From Actinophytocola sp044466355 (lineage in GTDB: Bacteria > Actinomycetota > Actinomycetes > Mycobacteriales > Pseudonocardiaceae), in assembly GCF_044466355.1 (NCBI RefSeq), contig NZ_JBITMQ010000011.1, forward strand, positions 1-64,000: a stretch of DNA of 64,000 nt, read 5' to 3'. Positions 25,096 to 32,818 of the stretch are shown here, one piece after another. Below the pieces are notes generated by a model. It saw only the letters and a list, made by a program, of their open reading frames with translations. It made no database searches and was not told the origin of the DNA. The position numbers and the translations under genes are program-made. Position 1 is the stretch's first letter. Every line of letters begins with the position of its first letter.

Positions 25096-26439
25096 GTGGT
25101 CCTCGCCCCTCCCGCGACGAAGAGAAGCGTCCGCGGCGACCTCGTCGTCGGCGCGGCGGCGCTGTGTTTCGTGTTCCTCGCGACCGCCGTGGGGTTCCTG
25201 ACCGACGCCCGCAACTACGGCGCCGACCTGCACCCGAAGGCGGCGCCGCGGTTCGGCGAGTACCCCGTGCTGGCCGACCTGTACCCGCGGGTGGCGCCCG
25301 CCTCCCTGTGCGCGGTGGTGGTCGCGGTCGCGGCCGTCGTGTGGGGGCCGGTGCTGGCCGAACGCCTGCGGTGGCGCGTGCTGCTCGCCGCCGGGTACGC
25401 GCTCTCCGTGGCCTGGATCTTCGCGTTGGCGCTGGTCGACGGCTGGCAGCGCGGGGTGGCGCACAAGCTCGCGTCCGGCGGCGAGTACCTCGGCGTCGTG
25501 GACGAGATCACCGACATCCCGGTGTTCCTCGCGACGTTCTCCTCCCGGATCCTCGACTTCCAGCCGGACTCGTGGCCGACACACGTGTCCGGTCACCCGC
25601 CGGGCGCGACGCTCGTGTTCGTGTGGCTCGACCGGATAGCGCTCTCCGGCGGCGGCGCGGCCGGTGTGGTGTGCGTGCTCGCGGGCGCGGCGGTGGCGGT
25701 CGCGGTGCCGGTGACCGTCGCCGCGCTCGGGCGGCAGGACCTCGCGCGTGCGGCGGTGCCGTTCGTCGCGCTCATGCCCGGCGCGATCTGGATGGGTGTG
25801 TCCGCCGACGCCATGTTCGCGGGGGTCACGTCGTGCGGGATCGCGCTCTTCGCACTCGGCGCGAGCCGCGGCGGGCGACTGCTGTGCCTGGCGGGCGGTG
25901 TGGTGCTCGGGTTCGGGATCTTCCTGTCCTACGGACTGCTGCTGATGGGCCCGATCGCGCTGGCCGTCGTGCTGGTGACGAAGAACTGGAGAGCGCTCTC
26001 CTACGCCGTGCCCGGCGCGCTGGCCGTGGTCGCGGTGTTCGCGCTCGCCGGGTTCTGGTGGCTCGACGGGTACCACCTGGTCGTCGAGCGCTACTACCAG
26101 GGCATCGCGTCGCACCGGCCCTACTGGTACTGGGTGTGGGCCAACTTCGCGTGCCTCGTCCTCGCCGTCGGGCCCGCCGCGGTCGCCGGGCTGCGCCGCA
26201 CGGACTTCCTCGCGTTCGGGAAACCGCTCTCCGGGCTCGTCCGCGGCGCGGCGCTCGCAGTGGTGACCGCGACCGTCACGGGACTCTCGAAGGCGGAGGT
26301 CGAACGCATTTGGCTACCGTTCGCGGTGTGGTTGGTGCTGGCGGCCGTGCAGCTGCCGCCCGAGTCGCGACGCTGGTGGCTCGCGGCGCAGGCGGGACTG
26401 GCGCTGGTGGTCGACCACGTGTTGCTGACGACCTGGTGA
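25096..26439 (+). CDS. Polytopic membrane protein, GT-C-like transferase
   Basis: A 447-aa integral membrane protein with about 11 helices. The loop after helix 3 (TDIPVFLATFSSRILDFQPD, then HVSGHPPGATLVFVWLDR) with conserved acidic/His residues resembles the first loop of polyprenyl-phosphate-dependent GT-C mannosyltransferases. The start is placed at GTG 25096 behind a leaderless promoter; an in-frame GTG at 25012 would extend it through the operator. It is followed within 8 bp by a response regulator gene. Substrate unknown; the divergent GT2 may supply its donor. Confidence 0.72.
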   Translation: MVLAPPATKRSVRGDLVVGAAALCFVFLATAVGFLTDARNYGADLHPKAAPRFGEYPVLADLYPRVAPASLCAVVVAVAAVVWGPVLAERLRWRVLLAAGYALSVAWIFALALVDGWQRGVAHKLASGGEYLGVVDEITDIPVFLATFSSRILDFQPDSWPTHVSGHPPGATLVFVWLDRIALSGGGAAGVVCVLAGAAVAVAVPVTVAALGRQDLARAAVPFVALMPGAIWMGVSADAMFAGVTSCGIALFALGASRGGRLLCLAGGVVLGFGIFLSYGLLLMGPIALAVVLVTKNWRALSYAVPGALAVVAVFALAGFWWLDGYHLVVERYYQGIASHRPYWYWVWANFACLVLAVGPAAVAGLRRTDFLAFGKPLSGLVRGAALAVVTATVTGLSKAEVERIWLPFAVWLVLAAVQLPPESRRWWLAAQAGLALVVDHVLLTTW

Positions 26440-26446
26440 GGTGGCC

Positions 26447-27136
26447 GTGATTCAGACGACCCAGTCGACCGTGCTCGTCGTGGACGACGACCTGACCGTG
26501 CGGGACGTGGTGCGGCGGTACCTGGAGCTGGCCGGGCACCGGGTCGCGCTCTCCGACAACGGCGAGGACGCCCTCGCGTGGATCGCCGAGCACGACCCCG
26601 ACCTGGTCGTGCTGGACCTGATGCTGCCGGGCATCGACGGGCTCGAGGTGTGCCGCAGGCTGCGGCAGACCAGCGCGGTGCCGGTGGTGATGCTGACCGC
26701 GCTCGGCGAGGAGGAGAACCGGATCGCCGGGCTGCAGCTGGGCGCGGACGACTACGTGACGAAGCCGTTCAGCCCGCGCGAGCTGGCGCTGCGGGTGTCG
26801 TCGGTGCTGCGGCGGTCGGGCGGTTCGGCGCCGTCGACGGACGTGGTCGACGGTGACCTGCGGCTCGACGCCGGTGCCCGCCGCGCGACGCTCGCGGGTG
26901 CCGAACTGTCTTTGACGACCCGCGAGTTCGACCTGCTGGCGTTCCTGATGACCCACCCCGGCGAGGCGTTCACGCGTGAGCAGCTGCTGGAGAAGGTGTG
27001 GGGCTGGGACTTCGGGGACCAGTCCACTGTGACCGTCCACGTGCGACGGTTGCGCGAGAAGATCGAGAGAACACCCGCGAAGCCGTCCCGCATCGCGACG
27101 GTGTGGGGAGTGGGATACCGCTATGACCGCACGTGA
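26447..27136 (+). CDS. OmpR-family response regulator
   Basis: A 229-aa regulator: receiver domain with phospho-acceptor Asp57 (LVVLDLMLPGIDGLEVCRR), KPFSPRELALRVSSVLRR, and a winged helix ending RIATVWGVGYRYDR. GTG 26447 follows GAGGTGG; GTG 26441 is the alternative. It overlaps the downstream kinase by 14 bp and follows the membrane transferase gene closely, so the glycan genes and this two-component system are probably co-transcribed. Confidence 0.9.
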   Translation: MIQTTQSTVLVVDDDLTVRDVVRRYLELAGHRVALSDNGEDALAWIAEHDPDLVVLDLMLPGIDGLEVCRRLRQTSAVPVVMLTALGEEENRIAGLQLGADDYVTKPFSPRELALRVSSVLRRSGGSAPSTDVVDGDLRLDAGARRATLAGAELSLTTREFDLLAFLMTHPGEAFTREQLLEKVWGWDFGDQSTVTVHVRRLREKIERTPAKPSRIATVWGVGYRYDRT

Positions 27137-28199
27137 ACAGCCGCCGATGATCGACCCGAGCGAGCCGTTCGGTGCGATGGTCACGCACGCGTTGCACATC
27201 CTGCCGTTCGCGCTCGCGTTCGTGCTGCCGGTTGTGGCGATCGGCGGAGTGGTCCTGTACTGGGTACGCCGCCGGTCCCTGACCACGACGATGACCGTGC
27301 TGGTGCTCGTGCCGCTGGTCGCGACGCTGACCGGGGTGCTGGGCATCAGCGGGTTCATGTTCAACACGACCCTGACCACGATGTCACTGGTGTGCCTGCT
27401 GGTGCTGCTGGTGACGGTGCCCGTGGCGCTGCTGCTGGGACGTGCGATCGCGCGCCGCAGCGTCTGGGAGCGCGAGGCCCGCGAACGCGAACGTGCGGCG
27501 GAGGCGTCCCGGCGGGAGCTGGTGGCGTGGATCAGCCACGACCTGCGCACCCCGCTGGCGGGCATCCGCGCGATGGCGGAGGCGCTGGCCGACGGGGTGG
27601 TGTCGTCGCCGCCGGAAGTGGCGGGGTACGCGAGCCGGATCAGCGGCGAGACCAACCGGCTGTCGGGAATGGTCGACGACCTGTTCGAGCTGTCGCGGAT
27701 CACGGCCGGTGCCCTGCAGCTGACGATGTCGCAGGTGGCGCTGCGCGAGGTGGTGTCGGACGTGCTCGCGGCGCAGGTGCCGGTGGCGCAGCGGAAGCGG
27801 GTGCGGGTGCTGGCCAACGCGGCCACGGCGCCGGTCGTGCTGGGGTCGGATCCGGAACTGGCGCGGGTGGTGCGCAACCTGGTGTCGAACGCGATCCGGC
27901 ACACGCCGCCGGACGGGACGGTGGCGGTGGCGGTGAACGTCGACGGCCGGGACGCGGTGCTGGCCGTCGACGACGGGTGCGGCGGCATCCCGGACGCCGA
28001 GTTGTCGAGGGTGTTCGACGTGGCGTTCCGGGGGAGCTCGGCACGGACGCCGTCACGGACGGGCGAGGAGCAGGTGGGCGGCGGGCTGGGGCTGGCCATC
28101 GCGAAGGGGTTGGTGGAGGCGCACCGGGGGCGGATCGACGCGCGCAACCTGGGGCCCGGCTGCCGGTTCGAGGTCCGGCTGCCGCTGGCGTCGGTGTGA
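27123..28199 (+). CDS. Sensor histidine kinase
   Basis: A 358-aa kinase with three N-terminal helices (about 21-43, 52-75, 85-105) and almost no extracytoplasmic domain, so it probably senses within the membrane. The HisKA box has His139 (VAWISHDLRTPLAGIR); ATPase boxes are NLVSNAIRHTPPDG, DDGCGGIPDAEL and GGGLGLAIAKGL. The gene overlaps the response regulator. Such intramembrane-sensing kinases are common next to envelope genes. Confidence 0.9.
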   Translation: MTAREQPPMIDPSEPFGAMVTHALHILPFALAFVLPVVAIGGVVLYWVRRRSLTTTMTVLVLVPLVATLTGVLGISGFMFNTTLTTMSLVCLLVLLVTVPVALLLGRAIARRSVWEREARERERAAEASRRELVAWISHDLRTPLAGIRAMAEALADGVVSSPPEVAGYASRISGETNRLSGMVDDLFELSRITAGALQLTMSQVALREVVSDVLAAQVPVAQRKRVRVLANAATAPVVLGSDPELARVVRNLVSNAIRHTPPDGTVAVAVNVDGRDAVLAVDDGCGGIPDAELSRVFDVAFRGSSARTPSRTGEEQVGGGLGLAIAKGLVEAHRGRIDARNLGPGCRFEVRLPLASV

Positions 28200-28241
28200 G
28201 GCGTGGCCGCCACGGCACTGGGCCGAACCACGTCCGCCAGA

Positions 28242-28402
28242 CGCCTCCGGCCCCCTCGAACCACGCTACCGCACGGGGGTGACAGGCGAGGACGTTCGCT
28301 GTGGTGGTTGTGGACAGGTGGTGCGGCTGTGGACAACCGCCAGGTCGGGGACCTCGACTGTCGGTGGGTTGCCCTACGCTGGTGATCGGGGGCCGGCGGC
28401 CG
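28242..28402. repeat. Dispersed repeats H (minus) and E (plus) between convergent genes
   Basis: Copy H (about 28284-28242, minus strand) reads CGTGCGGTAGCGTGGTTCG then GGGGGCCGGAGGC, as in copy A near 10.97 kb. Copy E starts with two TGTGGACA nonamers (28309-28316, 28328-28336, 19 bp apart) and continues CTGTCGGTG, TACGCTGGT, CGGGGGCCGGCGGCC. The pair fills the gap between the kinase and epimerase ends. Confidence 0.7.
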
Positions 28403-28405
28403 CCC

Positions 28406-29452
28406 TCACGTCAGCGCCGCCGCGGAGCGCAGTGGGGCCTGCGCGAACTCGGCTATTCCTTGCTCGAACGTGATCTTCGCTGTGAAGCCCAGTTTCTCGC
28501 GGGCTGCCGTCGGGTCCGCCACCACGTGCCGCACGTCGCCCGGGCGGGTGCCCCCTACCACCGTCGGTGCCGGGCCCTCGCAGGCTTTCGCCAGCTCCGC
28601 GGCCAGTTCGCCGACCGTGTGCGGTGTTCCCGAGCAGACGTTCACCGGGACCAGGGTGCCCGGCGGTGTCGTGGTTTCCGCCGCCAGCACGTTGGCTTCG
28701 GCCACGTCCCGCACGTGCACGAAGTCCCGTCGCTGGTTGCCGTCCTCCAGCACCGTGGGCGACTCACCTCGTTCCAGTGCCGAACGGAACAGGGACGCCA
28801 CCCCCGCATACGGTGTGTCGCGCGGCATCCGCGGGCCGTAGACGTTGTGGTACCGCAGTGCCCACACGCCGCCGCCGGTTTGGCGTGCCCACGCCGACGC
28901 CAGGAACTCCTGAGCCGCTTTCGTTGCCGCGTACGTGCTTCGCGGGTCGAACGGGGCGTCTTCCGGGACCAGGCCCGGACGCAACGGCTCGCCGCAGCGC
29001 GGGCACGGCGGGTCGTAGCGACCATCGTCCATATCGGACCGCCGACGTGGGGCCGGGGGGACCACGCCATGGGTGCGGCACTCGTAGCGGCCTTCCCCGT
29101 AGACCACCATCGACGAGGCCAGCACCAGCCTGCGCACCCCCGCCTCGTGCATCGCGGCCAGCAGCACCGCCGTGCCGTAGTCGTTGTGCAGCGCGTACTC
29201 CGGGGCGTCCGCGGGGGAGACGCCGTGGCCGACCACCGCCGCCTGGTGGCACACGACGTCCACGCCGGCCAACAGGCCCGCCAGTAGCGCCGGGTCTCTC
29301 ACGTCACCCACCACGCCGGAGTACGTCCCGGGCCCGCCGTGTGCCTTCGGTAGCAGGTTGTCCACCAGCACGGGGTCGTGGCCGTGTTCGGACAGGGCCT
29401 CCGCTATGTGGGATCCGATGAAGCCGGCGCCGCCGGTGACCAGCACTCGCAT
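28406..29452 (-). CDS. NAD-dependent nucleotide-sugar epimerase/dehydratase
   Basis: A 348-aa extended SDR: GGAGFIGSHIAEAL (residues 7-20), the catalytic YAATK motif and YHNVYGPRMPRDT substrate region. Between the SSMVVYGEGRYE strand and YAATK lies an insertion with four potential zinc ligands (YECRTHG and CPRCGE), seen in some actinobacterial sugar 4-epimerases. Its ATG lies seven bases after TACGGT (29465-29460), a leaderless layout. It probably makes a sugar nucleotide for the neighbouring glycosyltransferases. Confidence 0.86.
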   Translation of the reverse strand: MRVLVTGGAGFIGSHIAEALSEHGHDPVLVDNLLPKAHGGPGTYSGVVGDVRDPALLAGLLAGVDVVCHQAAVVGHGVSPADAPEYALHNDYGTAVLLAAMHEAGVRRLVLASSMVVYGEGRYECRTHGVVPPAPRRRSDMDDGRYDPPCPRCGEPLRPGLVPEDAPFDPRSTYAATKAAQEFLASAWARQTGGGVWALRYHNVYGPRMPRDTPYAGVASLFRSALERGESPTVLEDGNQRRDFVHVRDVAEANVLAAETTTPPGTLVPVNVCSGTPHTVGELAAELAKACEGPAPTVVGGTRPGDVRHVVADPTAAREKLGFTAKITFEQGIAEFAQAPLRSAAALT

Positions 29453-29526
29453 GGTGGCGACCGTAGGCCCGTCCGCGGTGGTGGGCGAGTTCGTGCCGCC
29501 TCACGTCACCGAACCGTCAGATTTGT

Positions 29527-29646
29527 GTGGTCGCCGGGCAGGACACCGGGCTCACCTACAGCGAGTTCGTCGACGCGCGGGACTTCGATCTCGACCTCGA
29601 CGAGGAGTTCGAGTTCGGGTTGCGGCACGTGCTCGCCGGCCTGGCG
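29527..29646 (+). pseudogene. Possible remnant of a TetR-type C-terminus
   Basis: The frame translates to DARDFDLDLDEEFEFGLRHV then LAGL, which resembles the closing helix of many actinobacterial TetR regulators. No HTH part exists upstream and no independent start is convincing. The frame runs on into the MogA/MoaB gene, whose own promoter and start lie downstream. It looks like a deletion remnant, but the match is short. Confidence 0.35.
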
Positions 29647-29688
29647 GGTTGCCGATGGCGGAGCGGTAGGTCCGGCTACGGTGAGCGC

Positions 29689-30183
29689 ATGGAACGGAGC
29701 GCGCAGCGGCTCGGCAGAGCCCTCATCGTGATCGTGGACGACCGGGTGGCGCACGGGGAGCACGAGGACACCGTCGGGCCGCTGGTCACCGAGCTGTTGG
29801 AGGAGAACGGGTTCATCGTGGACGGGACCGTCGCGGTGGCCGGGGAGACCGTGGACATCCGCAACGCGCTGAACACCGCCGTGATCGGCGGCGTCGACGT
29901 GGTCATCACCGTCGGCGGGACCGGGGTGTCGCCGCGCGACGTGACGCCGGACGCCACGCAGGGTGTGCTGGACCGCCCGATCCCGGGCATCGCCGAGGCG
30001 ATCCGGTCGTCCGGGCTCGCCGCGGGCGCGGTGGACGCGGGCATCTCGCGGGGGCTCGTCGGGATCTCCGGCAGCACGCTGGTGGTCAACCTGGCCGGGT
30101 CGCGGTCCGCGGTCCGCGACGGGATGGCGACGCTGTCCGCGCTGGTGCCCGCGGTGATCGACCAGCTGTCGGCCCTGGACTGA
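29689..30183 (+). CDS. MogA/MoaB-family molybdopterin-binding protein
   Basis: A 164-aa protein of the MoCF-binding fold: ALIVIVDDRVAHGEHEDTVG, the TVGGTGVSPRDVTPDAT motif that binds molybdopterin, and GSTLVVNLAGSRSAV. MogA adenylylates molybdopterin; actinobacterial MoaB-type paralogues sometimes have other roles. The ATG is exactly six bases after TACGGT (29677-29682). Its presence near the molybdenum oxidoreductase may be functional or chance. The stop shares a base with the next small gene. Confidence 0.86.
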   Translation: MERSAQRLGRALIVIVDDRVAHGEHEDTVGPLVTELLEENGFIVDGTVAVAGETVDIRNALNTAVIGGVDVVITVGGTGVSPRDVTPDATQGVLDRPIPGIAEAIRSSGLAAGAVDAGISRGLVGISGSTLVVNLAGSRSAVRDGMATLSALVPAVIDQLSALD

Positions 30184-30341
30184 TGCCCGACCGGCCGCGT
30201 CGGGAGCGTGAGCCCGACCTCGACGAGATCTTCGGCGACGTACTCCCGTCGACGACCTCCGACGAGCGCGACCCGGCGCCGCCGGAGGAACCCGACGACT
30301 GGTACGAGCGGGAACGCCCGCCGCACCACGACCGCGACTGA
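30183..30341 (+). CDS. Small acidic hypothetical protein
   Basis: A 52-aa protein (MPDRPRREREPDLDEIFGDV) ending DDWYERERPPHHDRD. It is highly charged, predicted disordered and has no known domain. Its ATG overlaps the MogA/MoaB stop (TGATG), and codon use with C/G at third positions is normal, so it is probably translated. I see no function; co-translation suggests a partner of the upstream protein. Confidence 0.6.
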   Translation: MPDRPRREREPDLDEIFGDVLPSTTSDERDPAPPEEPDDWYERERPPHHDRD

Positions 30342-30354
30342 CCGCCCGAGACAC

Positions 30355-30394
30355 ACGAGAGCGCTGGGAAGCACTGCCTTCCCAGCGCTCTCGT
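30355..30394. terminator. Perfect 17-bp stem-loop between convergent genes
   Basis: ACGAGAGCGCTGGGAAG (30355-30371) pairs perfectly with CTTCCCAGCGCTCTCGT (30378-30394) around a six-base loop. It lies between the small-protein gene and the mscL stop and can terminate transcription from both sides. Confidence 0.85.
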
Positions 30395-30404
30395 CGTGCT
30401 CAGG

Positions 30405-30908
30405 TCAGTAGGGCCGCTGCGGAGGCATGCCGCCGCCCTGCGGAGGCATCCCGCCGTACGGGGGCATGCCACCCTGCGGGGGCATGGGCGGCTGCTGCGG
30501 GGCGCCCATGGACACGGGCTGCTGCTGCTGGCGGAGCAGGTCGCGGATCTCGGTGAGCAGCTCGACGTCCGTCGGCTCGGCCGGGCCGGGCTCCTCACCG
30601 CGCTTGCGCCGCTCCTGGATCTTCTTCAGCGGCATGACGATCAGGAAGTAGACGACCGCCGCGACGATCAGGAAGTTGATGATCGCGGTGATGATCGCCG
30701 CGAAGTCGACCGTGGATTCCGGGTTGCCGGACACGATCGTCCACGCGAGGCCGGTGACGTTCGCGCCGCCGATGGCCGCGATGAGCGGTTTGATGAAGTT
30801 GTTGGCGATGGCGGTCACGATCGCGGTGAACGCCGTACCGATGATCACGGCGACGGCGAGGTCCACGACGTTCCCGCGCATCAGGAAGTCCTTGAAACCC
30901 TTGAGCAT
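30405..30908 (-). CDS. mscL: Large-conductance mechanosensitive channel MscL
   Basis: A 167-aa channel subunit: MLKGFKDFLMRGNVVDLAVA with the pore-lining first helix, GGANVTGLAWTIVSG loop, second helix (FAAIITAIINFLIVAAVVYF) and cytoplasmic bundle (ELLTEIRDLLRQQQQ). A Gly/Pro/Met/Gln-rich tail of about 40 residues contains PPQGGMPPYGGMPPQGGGMP-type repeats, absent from standard MscL. It opens under membrane tension to release osmolytes. SAF and FmdB genes lie upstream on the same strand. Confidence 0.94.
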   Translation of the reverse strand: MLKGFKDFLMRGNVVDLAVAVIIGTAFTAIVTAIANNFIKPLIAAIGGANVTGLAWTIVSGNPESTVDFAAIITAIINFLIVAAVVYFLIVMPLKKIQERRKRGEEPGPAEPTDVELLTEIRDLLRQQQQPVSMGAPQQPPMPPQGGMPPYGGMPPQGGGMPPQRPY

Positions 30909-31022
30909 CGGCGGGCTCCTTTCACTCTGGTCTGACGCAGCAGCGTAGTGACCTACGGAGGGTGCGGGGCGGTGGGCGCGGGCTCACGGATGGGCTCACC
31001 CGATCGAGGTATTTTGGTGCCG

Positions 31023-31652
31023 TCAGCGGAGGGTCACCGCCACCGGACGGCCCAGGGACGCGGCGGCCACTCTCGTCGCTTCCGCTCTCGGGAGGGCCAG
31101 CACGACCAGGCGGCCGTCCGCCGTGTTGTCCGCCGGGCGGATGGTCAGGACCGCCGCGTTCTCGGCCAGGACCTCGGCCTCCGAAGCCGCCGAAGCTTCC
31201 GAAGTCTCCGTGGTCGCCGAGACCGTCACCACGTCCACGCGTAAGCCCGGGGTCAGCAGGCCCGCCACCGCCGGGTCGGCCAGCCGGAACGGCACGGCCG
31301 CCGCCGAACGGTCACCCGTGGTCAGACGCGTGTTCTCCGCCCCGAGCAGGCGGGCCGACGTGACGGGTTCGCCCGCCGTTGTGGCGCCCGCCAGCACCCG
31401 GCCCGCCACCTGGGACGGGTTGGTCAGCGCGGCGGACGGGCGTAACGCCGGGGCCAGGTGCGACACCGTCACGTCCGTCGCGCGCAGCGTCGTGCCCGGG
31501 GGCAGGTCGCGGGCGGCCACCAGCATCGGGACCGTGTCGGCGTTCCGTGCCTGGGGGCGGAGCGCGAGCACGGCCGCGGCCAGCAGCAACAGCACGGCCA
31601 CCGCCCGGCGGACGGCGAGTCGGCGCGGCCAGCCGCGGAGGGGGAGTTTCAT
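31023..31652 (-). CDS. SAF-domain (CpaB/RcpC-like) protein
   Basis: A 209-aa protein with an N-terminal membrane helix (VRRAVAVLLLLAAAVLALRP) and an SAF domain (VPMLVAARDLPPGTTLRATD, VAGRVLAGATTAGEPVT) followed by a RcpC-like half (GLRVDVVTVSATT). CpaB/RcpC proteins belong to Flp pilus assembly, but this single-gene form next to mscL and fmdB occurs widely in actinobacteria without pilus genes, and its role is unknown. Confidence 0.82.
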   Translation of the reverse strand: MKLPLRGWPRRLAVRRAVAVLLLLAAAVLALRPQARNADTVPMLVAARDLPPGTTLRATDVTVSHLAPALRPSAALTNPSQVAGRVLAGATTAGEPVTSARLLGAENTRLTTGDRSAAAVPFRLADPAVAGLLTPGLRVDVVTVSATTETSEASAASEAEVLAENAAVLTIRPADNTADGRLVVLALPRAEATRVAAASLGRPVAVTLR

Positions 31653-31704
31653 GGGGCCGACGGTACGGCCGGGGGACGACGCGGGCGGGTTGTTACCGGC
31701 CGGT

Positions 31705-31732
31705 TGTGGACAACTCGGTCGGCTGTGGACAG
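31705..31732 (+). repeat. Dispersed repeat fragment, copy D
   Basis: TTGTGGACAACTCGGTCGGC then TGTGGACA: two nonamers 19 bp apart (31705, 31724), the right end of the 130-bp repeat, in the gap between the FmdB and SAF genes. The left blocks of the full repeat are absent. Confidence 0.6.
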
Positions 31733-31736
31733 ATCG

Positions 31737-32081
31737 TCAGGACGCGACCTTGTCCGTGGAGGACGACGACGTGGTCGAGGACGACGTGGTCGAGGACGAC
31801 GTCGTGCCCGAGGAGGACGACGACTTCTCCGACGAGGACGACTTGTCCGACGACGACTTGTCCGAGGACGAGGACGACGAGGCGGTCGTCGACGACTTGC
31901 TCTCCGAGCGGCTGTCGGTGCGGTAGAAGCCGCTGCCCTTGAACACCACGCCCACCGAGCCGTACAGCTTGCGGAGCTTGCCGCCGCACTCGGGGCACTC
32001 GGTCAGCGAGGGGTCGCTGAAGGACTGCACCGCGTCGAAGCGGTGGTCGCACGCCGTACACGCGTACTGATAAGTGGGCAC
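31737..32081 (-). CDS. FmdB-family zinc-ribbon protein
   Basis: A 114-aa protein. The N-terminal 60 residues are the FmdB regulator domain with CxxC pairs (YQYACTACDHRFDAVQ, ECPECGGKL) and VFKGSGFYRTD. The remainder is an almost pure Ser/Thr/Lys/Asp/Glu tail (SSSSSSDKSSSDKSSSSEK...), low in complexity and probably disordered. GTG 32081 fits the family start (PTYQYAC) with GAGGGAG upstream; the earlier in-frame ATG at 32099 is less likely. FmdB proteins are suspected regulators; the target is unknown. Confidence 0.85.
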   Translation of the reverse strand: MPTYQYACTACDHRFDAVQSFSDPSLTECPECGGKLRKLYGSVGVVFKGSGFYRTDSRSESKSSTTASSSSSSDKSSSDKSSSSEKSSSSSGTTSSSTTSSSTTSSSSTDKVAS

Positions 32082-32185
32082 CGGTGGCTCCCTCTTCACC
32101 CAGGGTCGCTGGCACTCGTGACGATGGAGTGCTAACGACCATGATGCGCCAACGCGGCACCGTAGCGCAAACGCCCTCTAGCGAT

Positions 32186-32794
32186 TCACGCGAAGCGCAA
32201 GAGGCCGCGGTTGGGTGTGAGGACCGCCGTCATCCTGATGTCGTGCGGCTCCGTGGGCAGCGCCTCGAAAATCTCCTGGTCACGCACGACGGCCACCAGG
32301 TGGGTCCCGGTGGCCGTGTCCGCGAGCGACCGGTCGTAGTGACCAGCGCCACGTCCGAGGCGAACGCCGTTCCGGTCCACCGCGAGCGCGGGCACGAGCA
32401 CGAGGTCGGCGATCCGCAGCGCGAACGACCCCAGCAGCTCGCCGATCGGCTCCCGCAAGCCGTACGGACCTGGGCGTAGCGAGTCCTTGCCCTGGTACCA
32501 GCCCCAGTCGAGCGGCCCGTCACCGGTCACCACCGGGAGCAACACCCGGGCACCGAACTCCGCGAGGTCCTCCAGCATCTGCGCGGACCCCGGCTCCGAA
32601 CCGATCGGCACGTACGCGCACACGGTCTGGCCGGGACGCACGATCCTGCCGCTGGTCAGGTGGGTCGACAGCGAGATGGCCTCGGAAAACCGCACCGCGG
32701 CCGGCACCCGTCTGCGTTCGGACAGCAGCTCCTTGCGCCACCGCCACTTGGTGTGTGCGGCTGACTGACTTGGATCACTCCCAGGCCGGGCCAC
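32186..32794 (-). CDS. 5-formyltetrahydrofolate cyclo-ligase
   Basis: A 202-aa enzyme that converts 5-formyl-THF to 5,10-methenyl-THF with ATP. Family landmarks are KWRWRKELLSERR at the N-terminus, DWGWYQGKDSLRPGPYGLRE and the phosphate loop GVRLGRGAGHYDRSL. The GTG start at 32794 is six bases after a TAACCT -10 (32806-32801), so it appears leaderless and shares a bidirectional promoter with galU. The adjacency to galU is conserved in actinobacteria. Confidence 0.92.
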   Translation of the reverse strand: MARPGSDPSQSAAHTKWRWRKELLSERRRVPAAVRFSEAISLSTHLTSGRIVRPGQTVCAYVPIGSEPGSAQMLEDLAEFGARVLLPVVTGDGPLDWGWYQGKDSLRPGPYGLREPIGELLGSFALRIADLVLVPALAVDRNGVRLGRGAGHYDRSLADTATGTHLVAVVRDQEIFEALPTEPHDIRMTAVLTPNRGLLRFA

Positions 32795-32800
32795 GACATG

Positions 32801-32810
32801 AGGTTAGAGT
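32801..32810. promoter_or_regulatory. Bidirectional promoter core for cyclo-ligase and galU
   Basis: TAGAGT (32805-32810, plus) lies eight bases before the galU ATG, and TAACCT (32806-32801, minus) lies six bases before the cyclo-ligase GTG. The two -10 elements overlap by two bases and neither gene has a ribosome site, so both messages are probably leaderless and mutually exclusive. Confidence 0.55.
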
Positions 32811-32818
32811 CGTTGTCC

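Noticed and set aside
26276..28336. A 686-codon minus-strand open frame
   Set aside because: Antisense to the response regulator and kinase genes, which have clear catalytic motifs; Ser/Arg/Thr-rich shadow translation without domains.
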